A stretch of 11,252 nt of DNA from a bacterium (GTDB taxonomy: Bacteria; Ratteibacteria; UBA8468; B48-G9; JAFGKM01), in NCBI GenBank assembly GCA_021157805.1, contig JAGGVW010000273.1, forward strand, positions 1 through 11,252, read 5' to 3'. Both the position numbers and the translations under genes were made by a program. The first letter of the stretch is position 1, and the number at the start of each line of letters is the position of its first letter. The notes beneath the pieces are model-generated. The model searched no databases and was not told where the DNA came from. It worked only from the letters and a program-made list of their open reading frames with translations. Shown here piece by piece: positions 5,464 through 11,122 of the stretch.

Positions 5464-5480
5464 TAACAAATTGTAAAAAC

Positions 5481-5498
5481 TGTTGACAAAAATAAACA
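5481..5498. promoter_or_regulatory. Operator O4 over the repressor promoter
   Basis: TGTTGACAAAAATAAACA matches O3 and O2 and contains the TTGACA -35 box of the repressor promoter. Bound repressor should limit its own synthesis. Confidence 0.75.
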
Positions 5499-5512
5499 GA
5501 AAAAGGGATAAT
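5483..5512 (+). promoter_or_regulatory. Repressor promoter PR
   Basis: TTGACA (5483-5488), an 18-bp spacer and GATAAT (5507-5512). The predicted start is near 5519, only about 11 nt before the ATG, so the GGAG at 5519-5522 would be at the very 5' end of the mRNA. A very short leader is common for phage repressors made from the maintenance promoter. Confidence 0.75.
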
Positions 5513-5529
5513 AAAAGTGGAGATAAGAT

Positions 5530-5865
5530 ATGAAAATAGGTGATAAGATAAAAAAAAGAATAAAAGAATTAAACATAAGTTATGAGCAAGCTGCTAAAAG
5601 GTGTGGAATAAAAAAAGCCACTCTCTACAGTTATGTTTCAAACAGAAGTATTCCCACAATTATAAATCTGAAAAAAATTGCTGAGGGACTTAATATTCCG
5701 ATTGATGAACTTTTAAAAGAAGACGAAGATATAGAAGAAATATTGAAAGACCCCCAATTAAAAATAATGTTTGAAAAAGTCGGGAAGTTAACGCCAGAAG
5801 CCCGCAAAAGCATAATTGACTTTATAAACTTTGTATATGAGCAGGAAAAAAAGGGTAAAAAATGA
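5530..5865 (+). CDS. Xre/cI-type phage repressor, 111 aa
   Basis: Residues 5-63 are a helix-turn-helix of the Xre/cI type, with SYEQAAKRCGIKKATLYSYV and then STPTI-like NRSIPTIINLKKIAEGL. A linker rich in acids (64-73) leads to a short helical C-terminus (75-106, LTPEARKSIIDFINFVYEQE) that probably dimerises. There is no LexA/cI-type Ser-Lys peptidase domain, so it cannot self-cleave through RecA. ImmR-type repressors of this size are instead removed by an ImmA protease, and an ImmA-family gene lies at 8552-9010. It faces the operator region and is likely autoregulated through O4. Its stop overlaps the next start (ATGA). Confidence 0.88.
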   Translation: MKIGDKIKKRIKELNISYEQAAKRCGIKKATLYSYVSNRSIPTIINLKKIAEGLNIPIDELLKEDEDIEEILKDPQLKIMFEKVGKLTPEARKSIIDFINFVYEQEKKGKK

Positions 5866-6869
5866 CCTATAAATGCCCATATTGTGATAAAGACCTGACA
5901 GAAAATGATATAATGAATGGAATATGTCCTCACTGCAAAAAACTTCTTGACTCCTCTTCCTTCCATCCACAGAAAGAAATAGATAATTCTTCCCAACAAC
6001 CAAATATTTCAAATGAAGAGGAAAAAGAAACCATTCCAGAAAATTCTAATTTCTTTTATAAATTTAAAGGAGAAATTTTTTTATTTCTTATTTTAATCCT
6101 TTTCAGTATTTTAGGAACTTATAAATATTTTCATAGCCCTAAATATGCATTTAAACAAGTCCAAAAAAGTTTACAAATAAGAGATAAAACTCTATTTGAT
6201 AAATATTTTAATTCAGCAAAAGTAGCAGAAAATTTTGCAAATTGGGCAATTAAAAAATTAAAAAAAGAACTTGAAAAAGAAAAACCAAAAACAAATGGAA
6301 GTATAGAATATACAGTTTGGGAGATGAGTAAAAGTATGCTGGAAGGAATGATTCCACATTTAAAAGAAAGATTAAATGATGTAGTAGCCGCAGGGTTAAA
6401 TGAGGATTTTCAAAAAGATACTGGTATATTACACGAAATATTTTGGGGTGAAATAATAGATTCATATCCTTTGGGTAGAAATGAATACATTCTAAAAACA
6501 AAAGAAAAAAAAGAAAATGAAACCTATAAAATAACTTTCCAGAAAACTCGCAATAAATGGGAAGTTATTGCCATAGATTTTGAACCAATACTTTATTCTA
6601 CAGAAAAAACAATTACAGAAGTAAACTTAAAACAAATTGGATTAGCTCTTATGATGTATATCCAAGACCATAAATCATCTTTTCCTGAAACACTTTCTGA
6701 TCTATATCCTGAATATATTTCTGATAAAACAATTTTTATTCTCCCAGAAGAATTCGGGAAAATAAAATATACCCCAGAAGGAAAATATCTTCTTAAAACA
6801 GGTATTAGCAAATATGGAGAATATGCAGTAATGACAAGAAAAGGAGAGGTTATCTGGAAGAAAAAATGA
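5862..6869 (+). CDS. Zinc-ribbon, single-span membrane protein with pseudopilin-like C-terminus
   Basis: Domain order in this 335-aa protein: a zinc ribbon at 5-25 (Cys5, Cys8, Cys22, Cys25 in CPYC...CPHC), a polar linker, one transmembrane helix at about 71-90, a DUF2939-like segment (SPKYAFKQVQKSLQIRDKTLFDKYF, about 92-120) extending to about 240, and a C-terminal unit (about 250-300) reading LKQIGLALMMYIQDHKSSFP then TLSDLYPEY. That last unit resembles the globular tail of pseudopilins/DUF1559-type proteins. Topology should place the zinc ribbon in the cytoplasm and the rest outside. It overlaps the repressor gene by 4 bp and so is made in lysogens. Superinfection exclusion or host-surface modification is a guess. 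Confidence 0.7.
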   Translation: MTYKCPYCDKDLTENDIMNGICPHCKKLLDSSSFHPQKEIDNSSQQPNISNEEEKETIPENSNFFYKFKGEIFLFLILILFSILGTYKYFHSPKYAFKQVQKSLQIRDKTLFDKYFNSAKVAENFANWAIKKLKKELEKEKPKTNGSIEYTVWEMSKSMLEGMIPHLKERLNDVVAAGLNEDFQKDTGILHEIFWGEIIDSYPLGRNEYILKTKEKKENETYKITFQKTRNKWEVIAIDFEPILYSTEKTITEVNLKQIGLALMMYIQDHKSSFPETLSDLYPEYISDKTIFILPEEFGKIKYTPEGKYLLKTGISKYGEYAVMTRKGEVIWKKK

Positions 6870-7297
6870 ACCAATCCATTAAAAACATCTCAAAAGGGCT
6901 GGGAGTTTTCTTTGGATTAATTATCTTAATAGCGACCTGCAGTATAATTCAGGATAAAAAAGCAACAGCAAGATATTACCAACAAAAAAGACAATTACAG
7001 CAATATTTACTGGGGAAATGGCGTTCTCTTGGAACAATGATGGATATGAATTTACTTGAATATTATGAATTAAAACCAGATGGTGAAGTAAAATTTACAG
7101 TTAAAGATTACAACACAAATAAAACTTCTACTCTAACAGGGAAATACTCTATTGACGAAAACAGAATAAATTTTATCTGGGATAATGGCAAAATTACCAG
7201 TAAAAATTTTACATTTAATAAAAAAGGCCATCTCGTTTTATACACAGAAATATCTGGTAATCATAAAATAGAGCGGGAATATATAAAAGAAGATTGA
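6866..7297 (+). CDS. Membrane-anchored lipocalin-like small protein, 143 aa
   Basis: A basic N-terminus (MNQSIKNISKG) is followed by a hydrophobic stretch at about 11-28 (LGVFFGLIILIATCSII). The cysteine there is not in a good lipobox (IAT-C), so a membrane anchor is more likely than a lipoprotein. Residues about 46-140 look like a small beta-barrel: LLGKWRSLGTM, YYELKPDGEVKFTV, TLTGKYSIDENRINFIW. That is the start pattern of lipocalin-like/DUF-type barrels. It overlaps the preceding gene by 4 bp (ATGA), so the two extracytoplasmic proteins are made together with the repressor. No family is certain. Confidence 0.65.
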   Translation: MNQSIKNISKGLGVFFGLIILIATCSIIQDKKATARYYQQKRQLQQYLLGKWRSLGTMMDMNLLEYYELKPDGEVKFTVKDYNTNKTSTLTGKYSIDENRINFIWDNGKITSKNFTFNKKGHLVLYTEISGNHKIEREYIKED

Positions 7298-7322
7298 CTT
7301 GAATGAGATATATTTATACAAT
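7294..7322 (+). promoter_or_regulatory. Probable promoter of the accessory three-gene operon
   Basis: TTGACT (7294-7299), a 17-bp spacer and TACAAT (7317-7322). It overlaps the stop codon of the previous gene and leaves a leader of about 25 nt before the ATG at 7355, which has only a weak ribosome-binding site. No operator copy is nearby, so expression may be independent of the repressor. Confidence 0.5.
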
Positions 7323-7354
7323 ACAGACAGAATAAAAGTCCAATAAAAAGAAAA

Positions 7355-7801
7355 ATGAGTACTTCTTTTTCTAAATCTCATGTAGACAAGTTAGTCCAAT
7401 GTCCAAAGTTTATAACAGATAGTCCTATTTTTAACTCTCTAAGTTCTATCGTCTCTGTTAAAATAGATACTAACAAATGTCAAATTAAACTCATGGGGGA
7501 AATATCTCTCAAATATATAAAAGGAGTAGGACCATCTCTTGAATACTGTGGTATAAGAATCCGTGGAATAAACTATGAAATAGTCCATAAAAATCCTGAT
7601 GGTTCAGAAATCTATGGATGGCATGAGCATATATGGAAAGAGGAATTTCAAGACCATTTTGTTATTTCTGTACCTCAATTACCTAATAGGAAATATATCT
7701 CCGATGACGATTTATTTGACTTTTGTCTAAAAAAATGGAATATTGAATATAGAGGTTCTTTGTATAATAAAATAAAAGAACTCTTTAAAAATGAAAATTG
7801 A
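7355..7801 (+). CDS. DUF6978-like protein, 148 aa
   Basis: The C-terminal two thirds contain KNPDGSEIYGWHEHIW (79-94), EEFQDHF and LFDFCLKKWNIEYRG (120-134). This follows the pattern NPDGxEI...HxHxY.E...FC..xNI that I associate with DUF6978, a family of unknown activity. The conserved histidines (90, 92) and acidic residues could form an active or metal site. It overlaps the DUF1828 gene by 11 bp, indicating coupled translation and probably partnership. The start at 7355 is chosen as the first ATG after the promoter; its ribosome-binding site is poor. The name is given from memory of the family pattern and needs a profile search. Confidence 0.55.
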   Translation: MSTSFSKSHVDKLVQCPKFITDSPIFNSLSSIVSVKIDTNKCQIKLMGEISLKYIKGVGPSLEYCGIRIRGINYEIVHKNPDGSEIYGWHEHIWKEEFQDHFVISVPQLPNRKYISDDDLFDFCLKKWNIEYRGSLYNKIKELFKNEN

Positions 7802-8549
7802 AGAAAGAATAAAGGAAAAATATATAATTGCACTGAAAGAGAATATAAAAACAGAAAAAATAGGTGGGGAGATAATTTTCTCACTGCCTTTTTACATTTC
7901 AGGTGGACATTTTTTAGAAATCTCTGTAACCCCCCTTCAGGGAAATTATATTAAACTTTCAGATAAAAGCAGAACTATTGGAGATTTATTTCTCTCTGGT
8001 TTAAATATAAAGGGGAAAAACGAAAGACGAATTAAAGAAATTATTAAAAGATTTAACTTACAAATAAATGAGAACTATGAAATTATAGCTGCAGGTAAAA
8101 TGGAAGAGGCAGGAAAGATTATTCATCAAGTAATACTTGCAGCTATACAAATTGGGAGTTTAGAAATACTCAGAGAAATTAAACTATATAAAGAAGAAAA
8201 AATTGTCCGTAATGTCAGAAAAATAATAGAAGAAACAAAAATTCCATTTAAATATGGGCCCCGTGCTATTTTACCGGGAAAAGAACTTCAAACCATACAA
8301 TTTGATTTTCTTATAGAAAACGGGAACTTAAGAGCTATAAAAACCATAGACAGAAAAACAGGAATAGATACATATGTAGAAGCGTGGGCTTTTAAATTGG
8401 ATGATATAACTAAAATTTATCGTGATATAAGAAAAATAATTATTTACAACCCTGAAAACAATCAATGGTATAAATATTCAAATATTTTAGAAAAAAGAGC
8501 AGAAACAATCCCCTTTGATAAAAAAGAAATTATTAAAGCAATTTCTTAA
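7791..8549 (+). CDS. DUF1828/DUF1829 domain protein, 252 aa
   Basis: Residues about 22-125 match the DUF1828 pattern: GGEIIFSLPFYISGGHFLEI, then YIKLSDKSRTIGDLFLSGLN (the usual LTDDGxTLxDLxxxG position), then an amphipathic helical end, AGKIIHQVILAAIQIG. Residues about 150-245 match the DUF1829 extension: KFKYGPRAILPGKE-type segment, QTIQFDFLIENGNLRAI, KTIDRKTG, and KIIIYNPENN. These families have no proven biochemistry; they are common in accessory regions. It is coupled to a DUF6978-like gene (11-bp overlap) and an ImmA-like gene (2-bp gap), which suggests one complex or a toxin-antitoxin-like set. Arginine is mostly encoded by AGA. Confidence 0.7.
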   Translation: MKIEERIKEKYIIALKENIKTEKIGGEIIFSLPFYISGGHFLEISVTPLQGNYIKLSDKSRTIGDLFLSGLNIKGKNERRIKEIIKRFNLQINENYEIIAAGKMEEAGKIIHQVILAAIQIGSLEILREIKLYKEEKIVRNVRKIIEETKIPFKYGPRAILPGKELQTIQFDFLIENGNLRAIKTIDRKTGIDTYVEAWAFKLDDITKIYRDIRKIIIYNPENNQWYKYSNILEKRAETIPFDKKEIIKAIS

Positions 8550-8551
8550 AA

Positions 8552-9010
8552 ATGTACCGTCAAATTCTTGAACTTGAGAAAAAAATAAATGGATTTAACC
8601 GTATCTCTTTTGACTTCTCTGACTTTTTGAACATCTGCGAGCAGGAAGACATTCGCTTTTACTTTTATCCTTTCCCTGCTCCAATCAAAGGAGTTTATAT
8701 TAATTTAGAATTTCCCGTAATTGGATTAAAAGAAGGTTTAAAATCTCCTGAACTTGAACTTGTCGCATTCCAGGAACTTGGCCATTACTTTCTTGGCCAT
8801 CCCAACTCCTTTACAATAGAAAAAAACACCTTCTGGCTTGACAAAATAGAATACCAGGCAAAAGTTTTTTCTGCTTTATGTCTCATCCCCACCCCTGTCC
8901 TTGAAACCGAAAAAGATAATATCTTACAAAAATTTCCAGTAGAATTTGGAACCTTCCGTATTCGTATCTATCAAAACTATCTTCACAAAAAATTACAACT
9001 TATAATTTAA
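8552..9010 (+). CDS. ImmA/IrrE-family protein with QExxH instead of HExxH
   Basis: This 152-aa protein has the ImmA/IrrE layout: VAFQELGHYFLGHP (71-84) and, about 20 residues on, IEYQAKVFSALCLIP (99-113), which corresponds to the usual E..A..FAA.LLMP. The zinc motif reads Gln74-Glu75-x-x-His78, so the first histidine ligand is lost (codon CAG in place of CAC/CAT). Glu100 is the probable third ligand. Known relatives cleave an Xre repressor (ImmA acting on ImmR). Here the enzyme may be inactive, weakly active or regulatory. All five arginines use CGN codons, unlike the AGA-rich gene before it. It ends convergently with the integrase (18-bp overlap). Confidence 0.75.
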   Translation: MYRQILELEKKINGFNRISFDFSDFLNICEQEDIRFYFYPFPAPIKGVYINLEFPVIGLKEGLKSPELELVAFQELGHYFLGHPNSFTIEKNTFWLDKIEYQAKVFSALCLIPTPVLETEKDNILQKFPVEFGTFRIRIYQNYLHKKLQLII

Positions 9011-9979
9011 CTTCTCCTCAATCCCTTTCATATAATCAGGAGCCAGATGAGAATAAACCATCGTTGTTTTAATATCACTATGTCCCAGCAATTCCTTTAC
9101 CACTCTGAGTGGCACACCATTCATAACCAACCGGGAAGCAAAAGTATGCCTTAAAATATGAGGAGAAACATCAAATATTCCTACCTTCTTACAAATTTCC
9201 CTAACCTTATGAGAAATATAATCAGCAGAAAATTTGCAAGGTTTTTCTCTTTTCCTCCATTTCTTTAAAATACTTCTTATCTCTTTTGACATTGGGATAT
9301 ATCTTGCCTTATATGATTTAGTTTTCTGCACCGCAATAAGCCCCTTTTTAAAATCAACATCATCCCAGGAAAGATTAACAAACTCAGATAATCTCAACCC
9401 TGTATAAAGAAAAAACAAAAAAATATCTCTCCACTCCTCATCACATACATCAAGAATTCTCTTAATTTCTCTATCTGTTAAATACCTTATTTTTTTCTCC
9501 TGCACCTTTAACTTTTTAATCTTTCTGGCTGGATTTTCCTTCAAATATCCCCATTCAACCGCCTTTTTAAACATATGTTTCAATACTGCAATTTCCCTAT
9601 TTAAACTTGCATTACTTACTTTCTGTGCATTTAAATACCCCTCAATTTTGTTTTGAGTAATAGAATTAACAGGACAATTTCCAAAATAGTTCTTAACCTT
9701 TTCTAAAATTCCCTTTTCTCTCCTGACAGTACTTTCAGATTTATTGCTTACAATAAAATCCTCATATTTATTCACCAACTCAAAGAAAGAAATTTGCTTT
9801 TGAGTTAAAACAGAAGGGGAGATACCTAACAATAAATCTTCTTTTATCTTTTTAAACCTTGCTAACGCCTCTTCTTTTATAGAAGTGTGGAGGGATTTTT
9901 GAATTTTTTTACCATCACATCTAATAGCAAACCACCAGACATTACCTCTTTTATAGAGAGTTCCTTTAGAAATTTTCAT
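8993..9979 (-). CDS. int: Tyrosine integrase
   Basis: A 328-aa site-specific recombinase of normal length. Domains: N-terminal arm-binding segment (about 5-50, RGNVWWFAIRCDGKKIQKSL), core-binding SAM-like domain (about 62-150) and catalytic domain (165-328). Catalytic residues visible are Arg196 (TGLRLSE), Lys221 (KTKSYKARYIP), His274 and Arg277 (HILRHTF), His300 (LLGHSDIKTT) and the nucleophile Tyr309 (VYSH). It starts 90-100 bp from the tRNA-Lys fragment, with direct repeats in between, so it presumably acts on that att site. The ATG at 9979 has no strong ribosome-binding site, suggesting low expression. The 3' end overlaps the ImmA-like gene. Confidence 0.95.
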   Translation of the reverse strand: MKISKGTLYKRGNVWWFAIRCDGKKIQKSLHTSIKEEALARFKKIKEDLLLGISPSVLTQKQISFFELVNKYEDFIVSNKSESTVRREKGILEKVKNYFGNCPVNSITQNKIEGYLNAQKVSNASLNREIAVLKHMFKKAVEWGYLKENPARKIKKLKVQEKKIRYLTDREIKRILDVCDEEWRDIFLFFLYTGLRLSEFVNLSWDDVDFKKGLIAVQKTKSYKARYIPMSKEIRSILKKWRKREKPCKFSADYISHKVREICKKVGIFDVSPHILRHTFASRLVMNGVPLRVVKELLGHSDIKTTMVYSHLAPDYMKGIEEKLNYKL

Positions 9980-9986
9980 ATTGTTT

Positions 9987-10009
9987 TTTTGACTACAATT
10001 TTGACTACA
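9987..10009. repeat. Tandem TTTTGACTACA repeats, possible integrase arm sites
   Basis: The 11-mer TTTTGACTACA occurs at 9987-9997 and 9999-10009, a 12-bp period. It lies between the integrase start and the tRNA-Lys fragment, where arm-type integrase or excisionase sites are expected. The repeat could equally serve as an operator for the integrase gene. Confidence 0.55.
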
Positions 10010-10065
10010 CTAACCAACTTTAACCTTTCCGATTTACTAATTTTTCAATAAATTCAGAACTCTAC

Positions 10066-10082
10066 CCCCACATTAAGAGTGC
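10066..10082. other. Probable attachment site (right junction)
   Basis: The tRNA similarity ends in or just after the anticodon loop, a known crossover position for tyrosine integrases. The integrase gene and direct repeats lie on the element side. No second copy of this core was found in the window, so the other att site must be further left. Confidence 0.6.
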
Positions 10083-10110
10083 CCTGCTCTGCCAGTTGAG
10101 CTAACGGCCC
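10068..10110 (-). pseudogene. 5' half of tRNA-Lys(CUU), element junction
   Basis: From 10110 leftward the minus strand reads as a tRNA: acceptor 5' strand GGGCCGT, TA, D-stem GCTC/GAGC with a normal D-loop, and anticodon loop CTCTTAA with anticodon CTT. After the loop the match fails: the 3' side of the anticodon stem pairs in only three of five positions, the T-arm is malformed and no complementary ACGGCCC acceptor strand follows. The gene is therefore broken just past the anticodon. It directly follows tRNA-Arg on the same strand, so it was probably the second gene of a tandem tRNA pair. Confidence 0.8.
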
Positions 10111-10114
10111 ATTC

Positions 10115-10144
10115 TTGTGGAGGTCGGACCTCCACAATTTTTTT
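10115..10144 (+). terminator. Palindrome plus T run between the two tRNA genes
   Basis: TTGTGGAGGTC and GACCTCCACAA form a perfect 11-bp inverted repeat around a single G, followed on the plus strand by seven T. As an RNA this gives about a 9-bp stem with a 5-nt loop and a U tract, a rightward intrinsic terminator that would stop antisense reading into tRNA-Arg. On the minus strand it may instead be a processing hairpin between tRNA-Arg and tRNA-Lys. Confidence 0.6.
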
Positions 10145-10145
10145 G

Positions 10146-10219
10146 TGCGCCTGGCGCGACTCGAACGCGCAACCCTCTGCTTAGAAGGCAGATGCTCTGT
10201 CCTGTTGAGCTACAGGCGC
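10146..10219 (-). tRNA. tRNA-Arg (anticodon TCT)
   Basis: A complete 74-nt cloverleaf on the minus strand: acceptor GCGCCTG pairs with CAGGCGC, D-stem GCTC/GAGC, anticodon stem TCTGC/GCAGA with loop CTTCTAA (anticodon TCT), T-stem GCGCG/CGCGC with loop TTCGAGT, and discriminator A. The CCA end is not encoded. It reads AGA, the commonest arginine codon in most genes here, so it is likely important to the host. Confidence 0.97.
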
Positions 10220-10228
10220 TACTTTTAT

Positions 10229-10257
10229 ATTTTATTTTTTTGTGTCAATTCAGTCAA
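10229..10257 (-). promoter_or_regulatory. Promoter of the tRNA-Arg/tRNA-Lys transcript
   Basis: TTGACT (10257-10252), a 17-bp spacer and TAAAAT (10234-10229), placing the start a few bases before the mature tRNA-Arg 5' end at 10219. Confidence 0.6.
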
Positions 10258-10282
10258 GAGGATATATGGGAAAAAGAAAAAG

Positions 10283-11122
10283 TTAGATACTGGATATTTC
10301 TTTTTTGAAAAAAGAAGGAAGAACAAAAAGGCAGGGTTGTATTTCAGGAGTGTAATATTTCAATTCAATATCTTTTTTCTCAGGTATTTTTTCAATATCA
10401 ATATCTCCTTTAACACCCATTGCAAAACTAAAACCAGGTAGAAATCCAGCAATAGGAAAAGAATATATTTTCACTTTCTCAAAAACACTTTTCATATTTG
10501 TATAAATCCTTTTTAATTGTTCTTTCCCAAAATAGTATCCATTACCTGCATATGTAGTAAAAATTCCTTTTTCTGAAAGTAAAGGGAAACATTTTCTATA
10601 AAAATTTTCAGAATATAAAGGATGGGAATTATCTGTCGGGTCTGTTGCATCAATTATTATTACATCATACATTTCTTTTTCTTTCTCTATAACTTTTACT
10701 CCATCGTCAATTATAAGTTCAGTTCTTTTATCAGAAAATGCACCTCTGTCGTATTTTAAATATTTCTTTGCTATTTCAACCATTTCACTATCAATATCAA
10801 CCATTTTTGCTTTTTCAACAGGATGTTTTAATACTTCTCTTAATGTTGCTCCTTCTCCTCCACCTATAATAAGAACTTTCTTACAGTCAGGATGGGGGAA
10901 TATGGCTGGATGGACAAGAATTTCATGGTAATTTTCTTCAAATTTTTCAACTGATTGTAATACACCATCCAGGAAGAGAAGTTTTCCAAAATATTCAGAA
11001 ATATAAATTTCAATTTTCTGATATTTTGATTGTTTCTCCACAATTTTCTCTTTTACTGAAAAACAGAGGCCAAGACCATCTCCATACCAGTCAACCATCA
11101 TCTGGTTTGAATTTCTCTGCAT
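10283..11122 (-). CDS. speE: Spermidine synthase-like aminopropyltransferase
   Basis: A 279-aa protein (usual length for SpeE) that transfers an aminopropyl group from decarboxylated S-adenosylmethionine to a polyamine. Visible motifs: LDGVLQSVEKFEENYHE (N-terminal domain), VLIIGGGEGATLREVLKH (nucleotide-site glycine motif), VDIDSEMVEIAKKY, IIDDG, and DATDPTDNSHPLYSENFY. The ATG at 11122 is preferred: AAGGGGG lies just upstream, while the TTG at 11137 is weaker. The usual DPxGP after the catalytic aspartate is DPTDN here, so the acceptor may not be putrescine. The gene overlaps the end of speD, making a polyamine operon. It is a host gene outside the element. Confidence 0.88.
   Translation of the reverse strand: MQRNSNQMMVDWYGDGLGLCFSVKEKIVEKQSKYQKIEIYISEYFGKLLFLDGVLQSVEKFEENYHEILVHPAIFPHPDCKKVLIIGGGEGATLREVLKHPVEKAKMVDIDSEMVEIAKKYLKYDRGAFSDKRTELIIDDGVKVIEKEKEMYDVIIIDATDPTDNSHPLYSENFYRKCFPLLSEKGIFTTYAGNGYYFGKEQLKRIYTNMKSVFEKVKIYSFPIAGFLPGFSFAMGVKGDIDIEKIPEKKDIELKYYTPEIQPCLFVLPSFFKKEISSI

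Larger units (their letters stand above)
1..10075. mobile_element. Temperate phage or integrative element, right-hand part (incomplete)
   Basis: The stretch from the left window edge to the tRNA-Lys fragment contains a tyrosine integrase, an excisionase-like protein, an Xre repressor with divergent operator-covered promoters, a recombination pair (annealing-like protein and Cas4-like nuclease) and a lambda-O-like initiator with an internal origin. This gene set and order is typical of lambdoid-style early regions. No terminase, portal, capsid, tail or lysis gene is present, so a plasmid-like or conjugative element cannot be excluded. The right boundary is inferred from where tRNA-Lys similarity stops (about 10068-10075). 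The left boundary is outside the window. Confidence 0.85.

Noticed and set aside
5631..6874. Minus-strand frames of 74-122 codons opposite the repressor and the zinc-ribbon membrane protein
   Set aside because: Antisense shadows of well-supported genes, rich in Phe/Leu/Ser/Ile as expected from reversed AT-rich coding sequence, without ribosome-binding sites.
6866..6960. Lipoprotein signal for the 143-aa protein
   Set aside because: The residues before the cysteine (I-A-T) do not fit a lipobox well; a transmembrane anchor explains the stretch.
10115..10441. Plus-strand open frames across the tRNA-Arg region and the end of speE
   Set aside because: They run antisense through a complete tRNA, a tRNA fragment and speE, lack a convincing ribosome-binding site, and the predicted peptide with the motif LARLERATL is the familiar artefact of translating a tRNA gene.
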